This document shows positions 19,130-28,095 of a stretch of DNA of 64,000 nt, in pieces; position 1 is the stretch's first letter; each line of letters begins with the position of its first letter. Source of the stretch: Pseudomonas putida (GTDB taxonomy: Bacteria > Pseudomonadota > Gammaproteobacteria > Pseudomonadales > Pseudomonadaceae). The position numbers were made by a program, and so were the translations under genes. Below the pieces are notes generated by a model. That model saw only the letters and a list, made by a program, of their open reading frames with translations. It was not told the DNA's origin and ran no database searches. Location of the stretch: positions 1-64,000 of the forward strand of contig NZ_JANHLC010000010.1 of assembly GCF_028682395.1 (NCBI RefSeq). Direction: 5' to 3'.

Positions 19130-20509
19130 TTACGCGCGGTGAAAGATCTTGCCGGGGTTCATCAGGTCCAGCGGGTCGAGTGCCTGCTTGATTGCACGCA
19201 TGGTATCGATGGCGACCTGGCCATGTTCTTCGACCAGGAAGTCGATCTTGTGCAGACCCACGCCGTGCTCGCCGGTACAGGTGCCGCCCGCCGCAAGGGC
19301 GCGATGGACAATGGCATGGTTGAGCCGTTCGGCTTCCACCAGTTCTTCGGGTTTGTTCGGGTCGAGGAGGAGGCAGACATGGAAATTGCCATCACCGACA
19401 TGGCCGAAGATTGGCGCCGGCAGGTAAGAGCCCTGCAGGTCCTGCTCTGCCCCGACCACGCATTCGGCAAGTCTCGACAGCGGTACGCAGACATCGGTGG
19501 ACAGCGCCCGGCAGCCCGGCTTGAGCTGCAAAAAGGCGAACAGTGCATCGTGACGGGCGCTCCACAAGCGATTGCGTTCCTCCTGTTGGGTCGCCCATTG
19601 GAAGTCGCTGCCGCCATTGCCGGCGGCCAGCTCCTGGACCATCTCGGCCTGTTCGGCAACGCTGGCGGCATTGCCGTGGAACTCCAGAAACAGGGTGGGC
19701 GCTTCGCGCAAAGTCAGCTTGAAATGCCGGTTCAGGGCCTGGATCGCCAGGCGGTCGACCAGCTCGGCGCGGGCCACCGGTACGCCCATCTGGATGGTTT
19801 CGATCACGGTCTGCACGGCGCCCTCCACCGAATCGAAGCCGCAGACCGCGGCGCTGATGGCCTCGGGTTGCGGGTGCAGTTTCAAGGTGATTTCGCTGAT
19901 CACACCCAGGGTGCCTTCGCTGCCGATAAACAGCCGCGCCAGGTCATAGCCGGCCGAGGACTTCTTGGCCCGTGAGCCGCTGCGCAGCACACGGCCGTCA
20001 GCCAGCACGGCATTGAGGCCCAGGACATTCTCGCGCATGGTGCCGTAGCGCACGGCATTGGTCCCCGAGGCGCGAGTCGCGCACATGCCGCCAATGCTGG
20101 CGTCGGCGCCGGGATCGATGGGGAAGAACAGGCCGCTGGCGCGCAGGTAGTCATTCAGGGCCTTGCGGGTAATGCCCGGCTGCACGGTGATGCTCAGGTC
20201 TTCGGGCTGGAACGCCAGGACCTGGTCCATGGCCGAGACATCCAGGCTGAGGCCGCCGTGAACCGCCAACAGATGGCCTTCCAGGGAGGAGCCGCTGCCG
20301 TAGGGGATCACCGGGACGCGGTGGGCGTGGCACAGTTGGAGGATGGCGCTGATTTCTTCGACTGTATGGGCGAACGCCACGGCATCGGGCAGTACCGGGT
20401 CATACAGCGATTCGTCGCGACCATGGTGTTCGCGCACGGCGCGGGCCAGGCTGAAGCGCTCGCCCAGCAGGGCGCTCAGGGCATCGGTAAAAGCTTGCGT
20501 CAGGGTCAT
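19130..20509 (-). CDS. FAD-linked 2-hydroxyacid dehydrogenase (GlcD/D-lactate dehydrogenase family)
   Basis: The 459-aa flavoprotein has an N-terminal PCMH-type FAD-binding domain (PYGSGSSLEGHL at about 69-80, FFPIDPGADASIGGMCATRASGTNAVRYGT at about 128-158, split here as two halves) and a C-terminal FAD-oxidase domain with FGHVGDGNFH and GTCTGEHGVGLHK. Members oxidise D-2-hydroxyacids such as D-lactate, glycolate or D-2-hydroxyglutarate and pass electrons to quinone or cytochrome. It is the last gene of the leftward operon dehydratase-oprD-gntR-this gene, so its substrate is probably an intermediate or by-product of that pathway. Confidence 0.82.
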   Translation of the reverse strand: MTLTQAFTDALSALLGERFSLARAVREHHGRDESLYDPVLPDAVAFAHTVEEISAILQLCHAHRVPVIPYGSGSSLEGHLLAVHGGLSLDVSAMDQVLAFQPEDLSITVQPGITRKALNDYLRASGLFFPIDPGADASIGGMCATRASGTNAVRYGTMRENVLGLNAVLADGRVLRSGSRAKKSSAGYDLARLFIGSEGTLGVISEITLKLHPQPEAISAAVCGFDSVEGAVQTVIETIQMGVPVARAELVDRLAIQALNRHFKLTLREAPTLFLEFHGNAASVAEQAEMVQELAAGNGGSDFQWATQQEERNRLWSARHDALFAFLQLKPGCRALSTDVCVPLSRLAECVVGAEQDLQGSYLPAPIFGHVGDGNFHVCLLLDPNKPEELVEAERLNHAIVHRALAAGGTCTGEHGVGLHKIDFLVEEHGQVAIDTMRAIKQALDPLDLMNPGKIFHRA

Positions 20510-20567
20510 AACAGGCTCCGTCGGAGAGGGGGGATCGCCCGCCGCGATCGCGCCCCGACCCTGCCGG

Positions 20568-21290
20568 CTACAGCGGTGTCAGGACATCCATCACGGTATC
20601 GAGGGCGACACGGGTGTCGTCGAGTTGCACCAGCGAGGCATGCCGGGCGCCGAGGGCGTCGCGGTTCTTGATCGCGGTGAGGATCGCCTTGTGCCGCGGC
20701 AGGCTGAGCTGCTGGGTGTTGGGGCGTAGGTTGGTGACATTGATCGACTCGCGCAGCGGCAGCGACAGCATGTTGCACATATAGGCGAGCAGATCGTTGT
20801 GGGTGGCATCGGCAATGGCGCGGTGAAAGTCCAGGTCCGGCTGCAGCAGGTCCTTGCGAGTCTGGGCGGCTTCCATGCGTTGGTAGGCCTCCTCGATCAC
20901 CGCGATATCGGCTTCGGTGGCGGTGGTCGCGGCCATGGCCGCGATTTCCGGCTCCAGAATCCGTCGCACCCCGGCCAGCGTGTTGAAAAACTGGCTGTGG
21001 GGGGTGGTCTGCATCAACCAGAACAGCACATCCGGGTCGAGCAGGTGCCATTCCACGCGGGGGCGCACCACGGTGCCGACCCGGGGCTTGGACGACACCA
21101 AGCCCTTGGCGCTGAGCACTCGAGTGGCTTCGCGCAGCACAGGCCGGCTGACCTGGTATTCCTCGCACAGCGTGGCCTCCAATGGCAGCTTCTCTTCCGG
21201 CTTGAAGCGGCCGGAAACGATATGCATGCCCAGTTCCTGAACGATCTGGGCGTGCATGCTCTTGCGTGGCTTGGGCGTCTGATAATCCAT
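20568..21290 (-). CDS. GntR/FCD-family transcriptional regulator
   Basis: This 240-aa FadR-subfamily regulator has an N-terminal winged HTH (KLPLEATLCEEYQVSRPVLREATRVLSAKG, about 34-64) and an all-helical FCD ligand domain with metal-binding type residues (DLDFHRAIADATHN and PRHKAILTAI). It sits inside the leftward sugar-acid operon and probably represses both arms of the divergon. Two sites matching the FadR-subfamily consensus TNGTNNNACNA are present in the intergenic region at 24513-24723. The inducer is likely a pathway substrate or intermediate (inference). Confidence 0.85.
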   Translation of the reverse strand: MDYQTPKPRKSMHAQIVQELGMHIVSGRFKPEEKLPLEATLCEEYQVSRPVLREATRVLSAKGLVSSKPRVGTVVRPRVEWHLLDPDVLFWLMQTTPHSQFFNTLAGVRRILEPEIAAMAATTATEADIAVIEEAYQRMEAAQTRKDLLQPDLDFHRAIADATHNDLLAYMCNMLSLPLRESINVTNLRPNTQQLSLPRHKAILTAIKNRDALGARHASLVQLDDTRVALDTVMDVLTPL

Positions 21291-21368
21291 AAAGACTGAG
21301 CTGCTCTGGCGAAATGCGCTGCATCATAGCACCGCTTCCGGCCGCTTTCCGGCAACCCTTGCCAAGGC

Positions 21369-22631
21369 TTATTTCAGGGCGATGGTGTAGGCCAGAATCA
21401 GCCGGTTCTCATCCATGTTCGCACCGAAACTGGAGCGCACCATGGCGTTACGCCAGCGCAGGGCGAGGTTTTTCAGCGGGCCGCTCTGCACGGTGTAGGT
21501 CACGTCCAGGTCGCGCTCCCATTCATGCCCGTCGCCGCCCTTGGCCAGCTCCACATGGTCGCCGCGCACATAGCGGGCGAAGGCGCTCAGGCCCGGCACG
21601 CCAACGTCGGCAAAGTTGTAGTCATAGCGCGCCTGCCAGGAGCGTTCGCCGGCGAGGATAAAGTTGCGGACCTGGATATCGTTGACCAGCGGCGTACTGG
21701 CGCCGGACAGCAGCAGGGCGCCGTTATCGCCATACATGCGCTGGTAACCGGCCGAGACGCTGTGGCCGCCGTAACCGGCACTGAACAGGCTGGTAAAAGA
21801 CTTGTTGTCGAGCCGCCCGGCCTTGGCGCTACCATCGTCCTTGCCGGTAAACAGGCCGATGTTGGCCGACAGGCTCCAGTCACCCAGCTTCTGTTTGTGG
21901 ACCAGGTTGTAGTAGCGCTGTTGGTAGATGTCTTCCAACTGCGATTGCCACAGGCCGACCAGGGTCCGATCGGCGTTGAAGCGATATTCGCCGCCCACAT
22001 AGTTGAAGCGATCCGAGGTCACCCCGCCGATACCGTCGGCCGCGAGATCGGCGTGGTCCGAGGAGTTGCGCTGGCTGGCGGAGCGGAACTGCCCGGTGTA
22101 GAGGGTCAGGTTGTCAATTTCCCTGGAGGTCAGCATGCCGCCCTGATAGCTCTGGGGCAGCAGGCGAGCATCGTTGCGCATTAGGATCGGCAGTTCGGGG
22201 AACAGTTCGCCGACCTTCAGTTCGGTCTTGGAGACCCGTACCTTGCCGACGGCGCCCAGGCGCGAGAACTCATCGGCGGAGTGCCCGTCGTCATGGGTTG
22301 GCAGCAGGCCAGTGTTGGAACGGGCGCGGCCGCTGTCGAGCTTGACCCCGAGCATGCCCACCAGGTCCATGCCGAAACCGACGGTGCCCTGGGTGTAGCC
22401 CGATTGCGCCTGGAAGAGAAAGCCCTGGGCCCATTCCTCCTGCTTGGATTGGGCGGCCTTGTCCTGGCGAAAGTCGCGGTTGAAGTAGAAGTTGCGTGCG
22501 GCAAGAGTGGCCGTGGCATCTTCGATAAAGCCGTGTTCCCCGGCAGTGGCGGCGGACACCGCGCACGTCAATGGGGCAAGCATGCCGGCAGCCAGCAGGT
22601 GTGGCCGGAAAAGGCCGGTGAGACGGGTCAT
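21369..22631 (-). CDS. OprD-family outer-membrane porin
   Basis: The 420-aa product is an OprD/OpdK-type substrate-specific porin of pseudomonads. It has a signal peptide (hydrophobic run about 12-29, AGEHGFIEDATATL after it), the family start FIEDATATLAARNFYFNRDFR, and C-terminal strands NLALRWRNAMVRSSFG and RLILAYTIALK. OprD-family members admit carboxylates and amino acids through a basic channel ladder. Its place between a sugar-acid dehydratase and the operon regulator suggests uptake of the hydroxyacid substrate. Confidence 0.9.
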   Translation of the reverse strand: MTRLTGLFRPHLLAAGMLAPLTCAVSAATAGEHGFIEDATATLAARNFYFNRDFRQDKAAQSKQEEWAQGFLFQAQSGYTQGTVGFGMDLVGMLGVKLDSGRARSNTGLLPTHDDGHSADEFSRLGAVGKVRVSKTELKVGELFPELPILMRNDARLLPQSYQGGMLTSREIDNLTLYTGQFRSASQRNSSDHADLAADGIGGVTSDRFNYVGGEYRFNADRTLVGLWQSQLEDIYQQRYYNLVHKQKLGDWSLSANIGLFTGKDDGSAKAGRLDNKSFTSLFSAGYGGHSVSAGYQRMYGDNGALLLSGASTPLVNDIQVRNFILAGERSWQARYDYNFADVGVPGLSAFARYVRGDHVELAKGGDGHEWERDLDVTYTVQSGPLKNLALRWRNAMVRSSFGANMDENRLILAYTIALK

Positions 22632-22633
22632 TA

Positions 22634-22644
22634 TTGTTGTACTC
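22634..22644. promoter_or_regulatory. Near-match to the GntR/FCD site upstream of oprD
   Basis: TTGTTGTACTC matches TNGTNNNACNA at all fixed positions but the last. It lies 3-13 bases ahead of the oprD start codon and would overlap the translation initiation region, so it may be fortuitous. Confidence 0.25.
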
Positions 22645-22671
22645 CCGAGGGTGGATGATGCGCTGTCGTGG

Positions 22672-22731
22672 TTTATCGCGAGCAGGCTCGCCCCCGCTCC
22701 CTGCCGGAAGCGAGCCAGCTCGCGATAAGAA
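22672..22731. repeat. REP-like inverted pair (REPIN)
   Basis: Between the dehydratase and oprD genes, TTATCGCGAGC-AGGCTCGC is followed after about 20 bases by the inverted copy GCGAGCC-AGCTCGCGATAA. Each half can fold alone (GCGAG/CTCGC) and the two halves can pair with each other. This is the arrangement of Pseudomonas REP doublets, which are non-autonomous elements dispersed by RAYT transposases. No RAYT gene is in the window. Confidence 0.8.
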
Positions 22732-22772
22732 CGTCAGAAGGCGGCGCCGGCGAATACCGGCGCCGCGGTGGA

Positions 22773-24512
22773 TCAATGTGAGTGACGCGGCACTTCGGAG
22801 CCCCGGCAGCCGACCAGGAAGTCGAAGTCGCAGCCTTCGTCGGCCTGCAGCACGTGGTCGACATACAGGCGGCTGTAGCCGCTGGAGAAAATCTTCGCGC
22901 TGGTGTCGGGTTGCAGATCGCTCAGGCGCGCGGCGAGCTCTTCGTCGCTGATATCCAGGTGCAGGCGGCCACCGGCGCAGTCGAGTTCAATGAAGTCACC
23001 GTTGCGTACTGCGGCCAGCGGCCCGCCGGCGGCCGCTTCAGGGGCCACATGCAGGACCACGGTGCCGTAGGCGGTGCCGCTCATGCGGGCATCGGAAATA
23101 CGCACCATATCGGTCACGCCCTTGGCCAACACCTTGGGCGGCAGGCCCATGTTGCCAACCTCGGCCATGCCCGGATAACCCTTGGGGCCGGCGTTCTTGA
23201 GGACCAGCACGCAGGTTTCGTCGACATCCAGGTCCGGATCGGCGATGCGCGCCTTGTAGTCATCGAAGTTCTCGAACACCACGGCACGGCCGCGATGCTG
23301 CATCAACGCAGGCGTGGCGGCCGATGGCTTGACCACCGCGCCGCGTGGCGACAGGTTGCCGCGCAGGATGCACAGGCCGCCGTCGGCCACCAGCGGGTTG
23401 TCGATCGGGCGGATCACTTCATCGTTGTACTGCGGCGAGGCCTGGCAGTTGTTCCAGATGCTCTGGCCATTGGCGGTCAGGGCGTCAGGGTTGGGCAGCA
23501 GGCCGGCTTCACCGAGGCGGCGGATCACCGCTGGCAGCCCGCCAGCGTAGTAGAACTCCTCCATCAGGAAGCGTCCGGACGGCTGCATGTCGACAATGGT
23601 CGGCGTGCCGCGGCCGACACGGGTCCAGTCTTCCAGATCGAGCTCCACGCCAATGCGCCCGGCAATGGCCTTGAGATGGATCACCGCATTGGTCGAGCCG
23701 CCAATGGCGGCATTGACCTTGATGGCGTTCTCGAACGCCGCTTTGGTCAGAATCTTCGACAGGCGCAGGTCTTCGCGAACCATGTCGACGATGCGCATGC
23801 CGGACAGGTGTGCCAGGACATAGCGGCGCGAGTCCACCGCCGGGATGGCCGCGTTGTGCGGCAGCGAGGTGCCCAGGGCCTCGGCCATGCAGGCCATGGT
23901 CGAAGCGGTGCCCATGGTGTTGCAGGTCCCGGCCGAGCGCGACATGCCGGCTTCGGCGGAGAGGAATTCATCAAGGCTGATCTGCCCGCCTTTATAGGCT
24001 TCGTGCATCTGCCAGACCACGGTGCCGGAGCCGATGTCCTTGCCCTTGTGCTTGCCGTTGAGCATCGGACCGCCGGTCACGACAATGGCGGGCACGTCGC
24101 AACTGGCCGCGCCCATCAGCAGGGCCGGGGTGGTCTTGTCGCAGCCGGTGAGCAGCACCACGGCGTCCACCGGGTTACCGCGGATGGCTTCTTCCACGTC
24201 CATGCTGGCCAGGTTGCGGGTCAGCATGGCGGTGGGGCGCAGGTTTGACTCGCCACTGGAGAACACTGGGAACTCGACCGGGAAGCCACCGGCTTCGAGC
24301 ACGCCTTTCTTCACGTGTTCGGCGATTTTGCGAAAGTGTGCGTTGCACGGCGTCAGTTCAGACCAGGTGTTGCAGATGCCGATGATAGGCTTGCCCTGGA
24401 ATTCGTGATCGGGAATACCCTGGTTCTTCATCCAGCTGCGGTACATAAAACCGTTTTTGTCGGCGGTACCGAACCATTGGGCGGAGCGGAGCGGGGTTTT
24501 TTTATCAGTCAT
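22773..24512 (-). CDS. IlvD/Edd-family sugar-acid dehydratase (pentonate dehydratase-like)
   Basis: The 579-aa protein belongs to the Fe-S IlvD/6-phosphogluconate dehydratase family and most resembles L-arabinonate (AraC-type)/pentonate dehydratases in length and N-terminus (SAQWFGTADKNGFMYRSWMKNQGI). The cluster cysteines are visible in CNTWSELTPCN, TGCDKTTPALLMGAAS and AGTCNTMGTAST. It removes water from a 2,3-dihydroxyacid to give a 2-keto-3-deoxyacid. It is first in a leftward operon with oprD, gntR and a FAD dehydrogenase, and divergent from a permease, an acylating aldehyde dehydrogenase and a pyruvate aldolase. The exact substrate is unknown; a pentonate or 5-deoxypentonate is inferred. 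Confidence 0.87.
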   Translation of the reverse strand: MTDKKTPLRSAQWFGTADKNGFMYRSWMKNQGIPDHEFQGKPIIGICNTWSELTPCNAHFRKIAEHVKKGVLEAGGFPVEFPVFSSGESNLRPTAMLTRNLASMDVEEAIRGNPVDAVVLLTGCDKTTPALLMGAASCDVPAIVVTGGPMLNGKHKGKDIGSGTVVWQMHEAYKGGQISLDEFLSAEAGMSRSAGTCNTMGTASTMACMAEALGTSLPHNAAIPAVDSRRYVLAHLSGMRIVDMVREDLRLSKILTKAAFENAIKVNAAIGGSTNAVIHLKAIAGRIGVELDLEDWTRVGRGTPTIVDMQPSGRFLMEEFYYAGGLPAVIRRLGEAGLLPNPDALTANGQSIWNNCQASPQYNDEVIRPIDNPLVADGGLCILRGNLSPRGAVVKPSAATPALMQHRGRAVVFENFDDYKARIADPDLDVDETCVLVLKNAGPKGYPGMAEVGNMGLPPKVLAKGVTDMVRISDARMSGTAYGTVVLHVAPEAAAGGPLAAVRNGDFIELDCAGGRLHLDISDEELAARLSDLQPDTSAKIFSSGYSRLYVDHVLQADEGCDFDFLVGCRGSEVPRHSH

Positions 24513-24529
24513 GGCGCGGTCGACTCTTA

Positions 24530-24540
24530 TTGTATGACTA
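24530..24540. promoter_or_regulatory. Candidate GntR/FCD operator 1
   Basis: TTGTATGACTA matches the FadR-subfamily consensus TNGTNNNACNA exactly. It lies 18 bases upstream of the dehydratase start codon, within its leader. The adjacent regulator gene in the same operon makes binding plausible. Confidence 0.6.
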
Positions 24541-24603
24541 GTTTCAGGCTGTTTTGCTGAATCTACCCCACAAAAAGCCTTTTTGAAACCGTTGCTCGCT
24601 AAA

Positions 24604-24614
24604 TAGTATTACTA
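24604..24614. promoter_or_regulatory. Candidate GntR/FCD operator 2
   Basis: TAGTATTACTA matches TNGTNNNACNA and is the core of a 13-bp palindrome, ATAGTA-T-TACTAT (24603-24615). It lies midway in the divergent region, so one repressor could cover both the dehydratase and the permease promoters. Confidence 0.65.
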
Positions 24615-24723
24615 TATTGTCTCGCTCAATTGGCCGAGATCGAACTGCCCTTGCCGTGTGCCAGGTGATGGAACGACTGACCAGGACAGACGAATCCATA
24701 ACAAAAACAATGTGGAGAAGACT

Positions 24724-26031
24724 ATGAATCCGGAAGCTCGGATCATTCGCATGCTGACGCTCAGGTTGATTCCCTTCCTGATCCTGCTGTACCTCGTCGC
24801 TTTCATCGACCGTTCCGCGGTGGGTTTCGCCAAATTGCACATGAACGCCGATATCGGCCTCAGCGATATGGCGTACGGGTTCGGTGCGGGCTTGTTCTTT
24901 ATTGGCTACTTCATTTTCGAAGTCCCCAGCAACCTGTTGCTGGAGCGCTTCGGTGCCCGTCGCTGGTTTGCCCGGATCCTGATTACCTGGGGCGCGATCA
25001 CCGTCGGCATGGCCTTTGTGCAAGGCTCCTACAGCTTCTACGTGATGCGTTTCCTGCTGGGCGCGGCCGAAGCCGGGTTCTTCCCGGGCGTGCTGTACTA
25101 CATCACGCGCTGGTTCCCGGTCCGTAACCGCGGCAAGGTGCTGGGCTTCTTTATCCTGTCCCAACCCATTGCGCTGATGGTCACCGGGCCACTGGCCGGC
25201 TGGCTGCTGGGCATGAACGGTATCTGGGGCCTGGCGGGCTGGCAGTGGCTGTTTATCACCATCGGGATCCCGGCCATCGTCCTGGCCTGGCCGACCCTGA
25301 AAATCCTCCCGGACACCCCCCAAGACGCCCGTTGGCTGAGTGCTGCCGATCGTCATTGGCTGCTCAGTGAGCTGGACAAAGACCGCAAGGAATACGGCCA
25401 GACCGAACACACCAACCCGTTGCGGGCCTTGACCGACAAACGCGTGCTGATCCTGGCGCTGCTCTATCTGCCGAGCACCCTGAGCACCTACGGGCTGAGC
25501 CTGTGGTTGCCGACCCTAGTGCATCAGTTTGGCGGTAGTGACCTGACCACCGGATTTATCTCGGCCATTCCCTACGTATTCGGTGTCATCGGCCTGTTGT
25601 TGATCCCGCGCAGCTCCGACCGTCTCAATGACCGTTATGGCCACCTGACGGTGCTCTATGTCCTGGGTGCGCTCGGCCTGTTCCTCAGTGCCTGGCTGAG
25701 TGTCCCCGGCCTGCAGTTGGCGGCGTTGTGCCTGACGGCCTTCAGCCTGTTCTCGGTTACGGCGATCTTCTGGGTGCTGCCGGGGCGTTTCCTGTCCGGC
25801 GCCACTGCTGCGGCAGGCATTGCCCTGATCAACTCGTTCGGCAACCTGGGCGGTTACATCGGCCCGTTCGGGATCGGCGCGCTCAAGGAATACACCGGCA
25901 CGCTGTCATCGGGCTTGTACTTCCTTTCGGCGGTCATGCTCAGTGGTGTCGTCCTCACTTATATCGTCTACACCCAGCTGGAAAAGAAAGCCACGGCGGC
26001 CACCGGTACGGCCCTCGGGCAGACGTCCTGA
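24724..26031 (+). CDS. MFS permease of the anion:cation symporter (ACS) family
   Basis: The 435-aa protein has about 12 membrane segments and the ACS-family opening [24 protein letters not shown], with [20 protein letters not shown] at about 73-92. ACS members import organic anions such as hexuronates, galactonate, tartrate, phthalate and 4-hydroxyphenylacetate. I chose the ATG at 24724 after GTGGAGAAG; an earlier in-frame ATG would add a hydrophilic leader. It heads the rightward operon with mhpF- and mhpE-like genes and probably imports the pathway's carboxylate substrate. Confidence 0.87.
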   Translation: MNPEARIIRMLTLRLIPFLILLYLVAFIDRSAVGFAKLHMNADIGLSDMAYGFGAGLFFIGYFIFEVPSNLLLERFGARRWFARILITWGAITVGMAFVQGSYSFYVMRFLLGAAEAGFFPGVLYYITRWFPVRNRGKVLGFFILSQPIALMVTGPLAGWLLGMNGIWGLAGWQWLFITIGIPAIVLAWPTLKILPDTPQDARWLSAADRHWLLSELDKDRKEYGQTEHTNPLRALTDKRVLILALLYLPSTLSTYGLSLWLPTLVHQFGGSDLTTGFISAIPYVFGVIGLLLIPRSSDRLNDRYGHLTVLYVLGALGLFLSAWLSVPGLQLAALCLTAFSLFSVTAIFWVLPGRFLSGATAAAGIALINSFGNLGGYIGPFGIGALKEYTGTLSSGLYFLSAVMLSGVVLTYIVYTQLEKKATAATGTALGQTS

Positions 26032-26074
26032 TCCCCAAGGCGGGCATGGACGCCTGCCGCCCTGGAGTATTTGC

Positions 26075-27013
26075 ATGACTAAAAAGTTGAAGGTCGCCAT
26101 TGTCGGTCCCGGCAATATCGGCACCGATCTGATGATCAAGGTACTGCGCAACGCCAAGTACCTGGAGATGGGCGCCATGGTCGGTATCGACCCGGCGTCC
26201 GATGGCCTGGCCCGCGCGGCTCGCATGGGCGTGGCGGTGACCCACGAGGGGATCGAGGGGCTGGCCCGCCTGCCGGTGTTTGACGAAATCGACTTTGTTT
26301 TCGACGCCACTTCAGCCGGTGCCCATGTCAAGAACGACGCCTTTTTGCGTTCGGTCAAACCGGGGATCCGCCTGATCGACCTGACCCCGGCGGCCATCGG
26401 TCCTTACTGTGTACCGGTGGTCAACCTGGAACAGAACCTGGACCAGCTCAACGTCAATATGGTCACTTGCGGTGGCCAGGCAACCATCCCGATGGTCGCA
26501 GCGGTGTCGCGGGTGGCCAAGGTCCATTACGCCGAAATCGTCGCCTCGATTGCCAGTAAATCGGCGGGCCCCGGCACTCGGGCCAATATCGACGAGTTCA
26601 CTGAAACCACGTCCAAGGCCATTGAAGTGATCGGCGGCGCTGCCAAGGGCAAGGCGATTATCGTGATGAACCCGGCCGAGCCGCCGCCGATGATGCGCGA
26701 TACCGTATTCGTGCTGTCCGAGGCGGCCGACCAGGCGCTCGTGGAAGCGTCGATTGTCGAGATGGCCGCGGCGGTCCAGGCTTATGTGCCGGGCTACCGG
26801 CTCAAGCAGCAGGTGCAGTTCGATGTGATTGCCGCCGATGCGCCGCTGAACATTCCGGGGCTGGGCAAGTTTTCCGGGCTCAAGACGTCGATTTTCCTCG
26901 AAGTCGAAGGCGCCGCCCACTACCTGCCGGCCTACGCCGGCAATCTCGACATCATGACCTCCGCAGCGCTGGCCACGGCCGAGCGCATGGCGCAGTCGAT
27001 GCTGAACGCCTGA
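26075..27013 (+). CDS. Acetaldehyde dehydrogenase (acylating)
   Basis: The 312-aa product matches the DmpF/MhpF/BphJ family in length and motif. It has an N-terminal Rossmann loop [14 protein letters not shown] and the catalytic Cys132 in [13 protein letters not shown]. It also carries the typical [22 protein letters not shown] substrate-domain region (about 168-189, which begins with S-A-G-P). It oxidises acetaldehyde or a short aldehyde with CoA and NAD+ to acyl-CoA, normally channelled from the partner aldolase encoded 11 bp downstream. The ATG at 26075 follows a GGAG site. The pair is not next to the phenol genes but is tied to a sugar-acid dehydratase divergon. Confidence 0.93.
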   Translation: MTKKLKVAIVGPGNIGTDLMIKVLRNAKYLEMGAMVGIDPASDGLARAARMGVAVTHEGIEGLARLPVFDEIDFVFDATSAGAHVKNDAFLRSVKPGIRLIDLTPAAIGPYCVPVVNLEQNLDQLNVNMVTCGGQATIPMVAAVSRVAKVHYAEIVASIASKSAGPGTRANIDEFTETTSKAIEVIGGAAKGKAIIVMNPAEPPPMMRDTVFVLSEAADQALVEASIVEMAAAVQAYVPGYRLKQQVQFDVIAADAPLNIPGLGKFSGLKTSIFLEVEGAAHYLPAYAGNLDIMTSAALATAERMAQSMLNA

Positions 27014-27024
27014 GGAGCCAATCG

Positions 27025-28047
27025 ATGACCTTCAATCCCGGCAAGAAACTCTACATCTCCGACGTGACCCTGCGCGATGGTAGCCATGCCGTGCGCCATC
27101 AGTATTCGCTCCAGAACGTGCAGGATATCGCCCGCGCTTTGGACCAGGCCCGAGTGGACTCCATCGAGATTGCCCATGGCGATGGCCTGCAAGGTTCGAG
27201 CTTCAACTACGGCTTTGCGGCGCACACCGACCTGGAATGGATCGAAGCCGCCGCCGATGTGATCAAGCACGCGAAAATCGCCACCCTGTTGCTGCCGGGC
27301 ATCGGCACCGTGCATGACCTCAAGGCCGCTTACGAGGCCGGTGCCCGGGTGGTACGCGTGGCAACCCATTGCACCGAGGCCGATGTGTCGAAGCAACATA
27401 TCGAATACGCGCGCAACCTGGGCATGGACACCGTCGGCTTTCTGATGATGAGCCATATGATCCCGGCCGAGCAGTTGGCGGCCCAGGCGAAGTTGATGGA
27501 AAGCTACGGCGCCACCTGCGTGTACATGGCCGACTCCGGTGGCGCGATGAGCATGCAGGATGTGCGCGACCGTTTCCGCGCGTTCAAGGCCGTGCTGGAT
27601 CCGCAGACCGAAACCGGTATGCACGCGCACCACAACCTCAGCCTGGGCGTGGCCAACTCGATCACCGCGGTGGAAGAGGGTTGCGACCGTATCGATGCGA
27701 GCCTGGCCGGCATGGGCGCCGGTGCCGGCAATGCCCCGCTGGAAGTGTTTATCGCCGCCGCCGAGCGCCTGGGCTGGAACCATGGCACCGATCTCTACAC
27801 GCTGATGGATGCGGCCGACGATATCGTGCGGCCCTTGCAGGATCGGCCGGTGCGGGTTGATCGCGAGTCGCTGGCGCTGGGCTATGCCGGGGTCTATTCG
27901 AGCTTCTTGCGCCATTCGGAAATGGCTGCCGCAAAGTACGGCCTCAAGACCGTCGACATCCTGGTCGAGCTGGGCAAGCGGCGGATGGTGGGGGGGCAGG
28001 AGGACATGATTGTCGATGTCGCGCTCGACCTGCTCAAGCGCGCCTGA
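27025..28047 (+). CDS. 4-hydroxy-2-oxovalerate aldolase
   Basis: This 340-aa DmpG/MhpE/BphI-type class II aldolase cleaves 4-hydroxy-2-oxovalerate to pyruvate and acetaldehyde. The HMGL-like barrel start [16 protein letters not shown] carries the catalytic Arg and metal-binding Asp. The metal-binding histidines are in [16 protein letters not shown] (about 193-208). The C-terminal communication domain ([30 protein letters not shown], about 254-283) interacts with the acylating dehydrogenase in characterised pairs. It ends the rightward operon before a strong hairpin. The family tolerates other aldehydes, so a hydroxylated analogue is possible. Confidence 0.93.
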   Translation: MTFNPGKKLYISDVTLRDGSHAVRHQYSLQNVQDIARALDQARVDSIEIAHGDGLQGSSFNYGFAAHTDLEWIEAAADVIKHAKIATLLLPGIGTVHDLKAAYEAGARVVRVATHCTEADVSKQHIEYARNLGMDTVGFLMMSHMIPAEQLAAQAKLMESYGATCVYMADSGGAMSMQDVRDRFRAFKAVLDPQTETGMHAHHNLSLGVANSITAVEEGCDRIDASLAGMGAGAGNAPLEVFIAAAERLGWNHGTDLYTLMDAADDIVRPLQDRPVRVDRESLALGYAGVYSSFLRHSEMAAAKYGLKTVDILVELGKRRMVGGQEDMIVDVALDLLKRA

Positions 28048-28058
28048 AACCCGGCAGG

Positions 28059-28095
28059 ACTGTGGCCGACATGGCGTCGGCCACAGTGGGTTTTA
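28059..28095 (+). terminator. Terminator after the aldolase gene
   Basis: ACTGTGGCCGAC (28059-28070) pairs perfectly over 12 bp with GTCGGCCACAGT (28076-28087) and is followed by GGGTTTT. It sits between the aldolase stop and the convergent gltS stop, so it could end transcription from both sides. Confidence 0.85.

Noticed and set aside
22782-24248. 488-codon open frame antisense to the dehydratase gene
   Set aside because: It is a GC-rich shadow frame. The opposite strand encodes a full-length IlvD-family enzyme with all cluster cysteines, and the antisense product has no recognisable domain or ribosome-binding site.
26075-28047. Assigning the acylating dehydrogenase/aldolase pair to the phenol pathway
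   Set aside because: The pair is about 24 kb from the phenol genes, in an operon with a permease, under a different apparent regulator, and no intermediate meta-pathway genes are present in the window.
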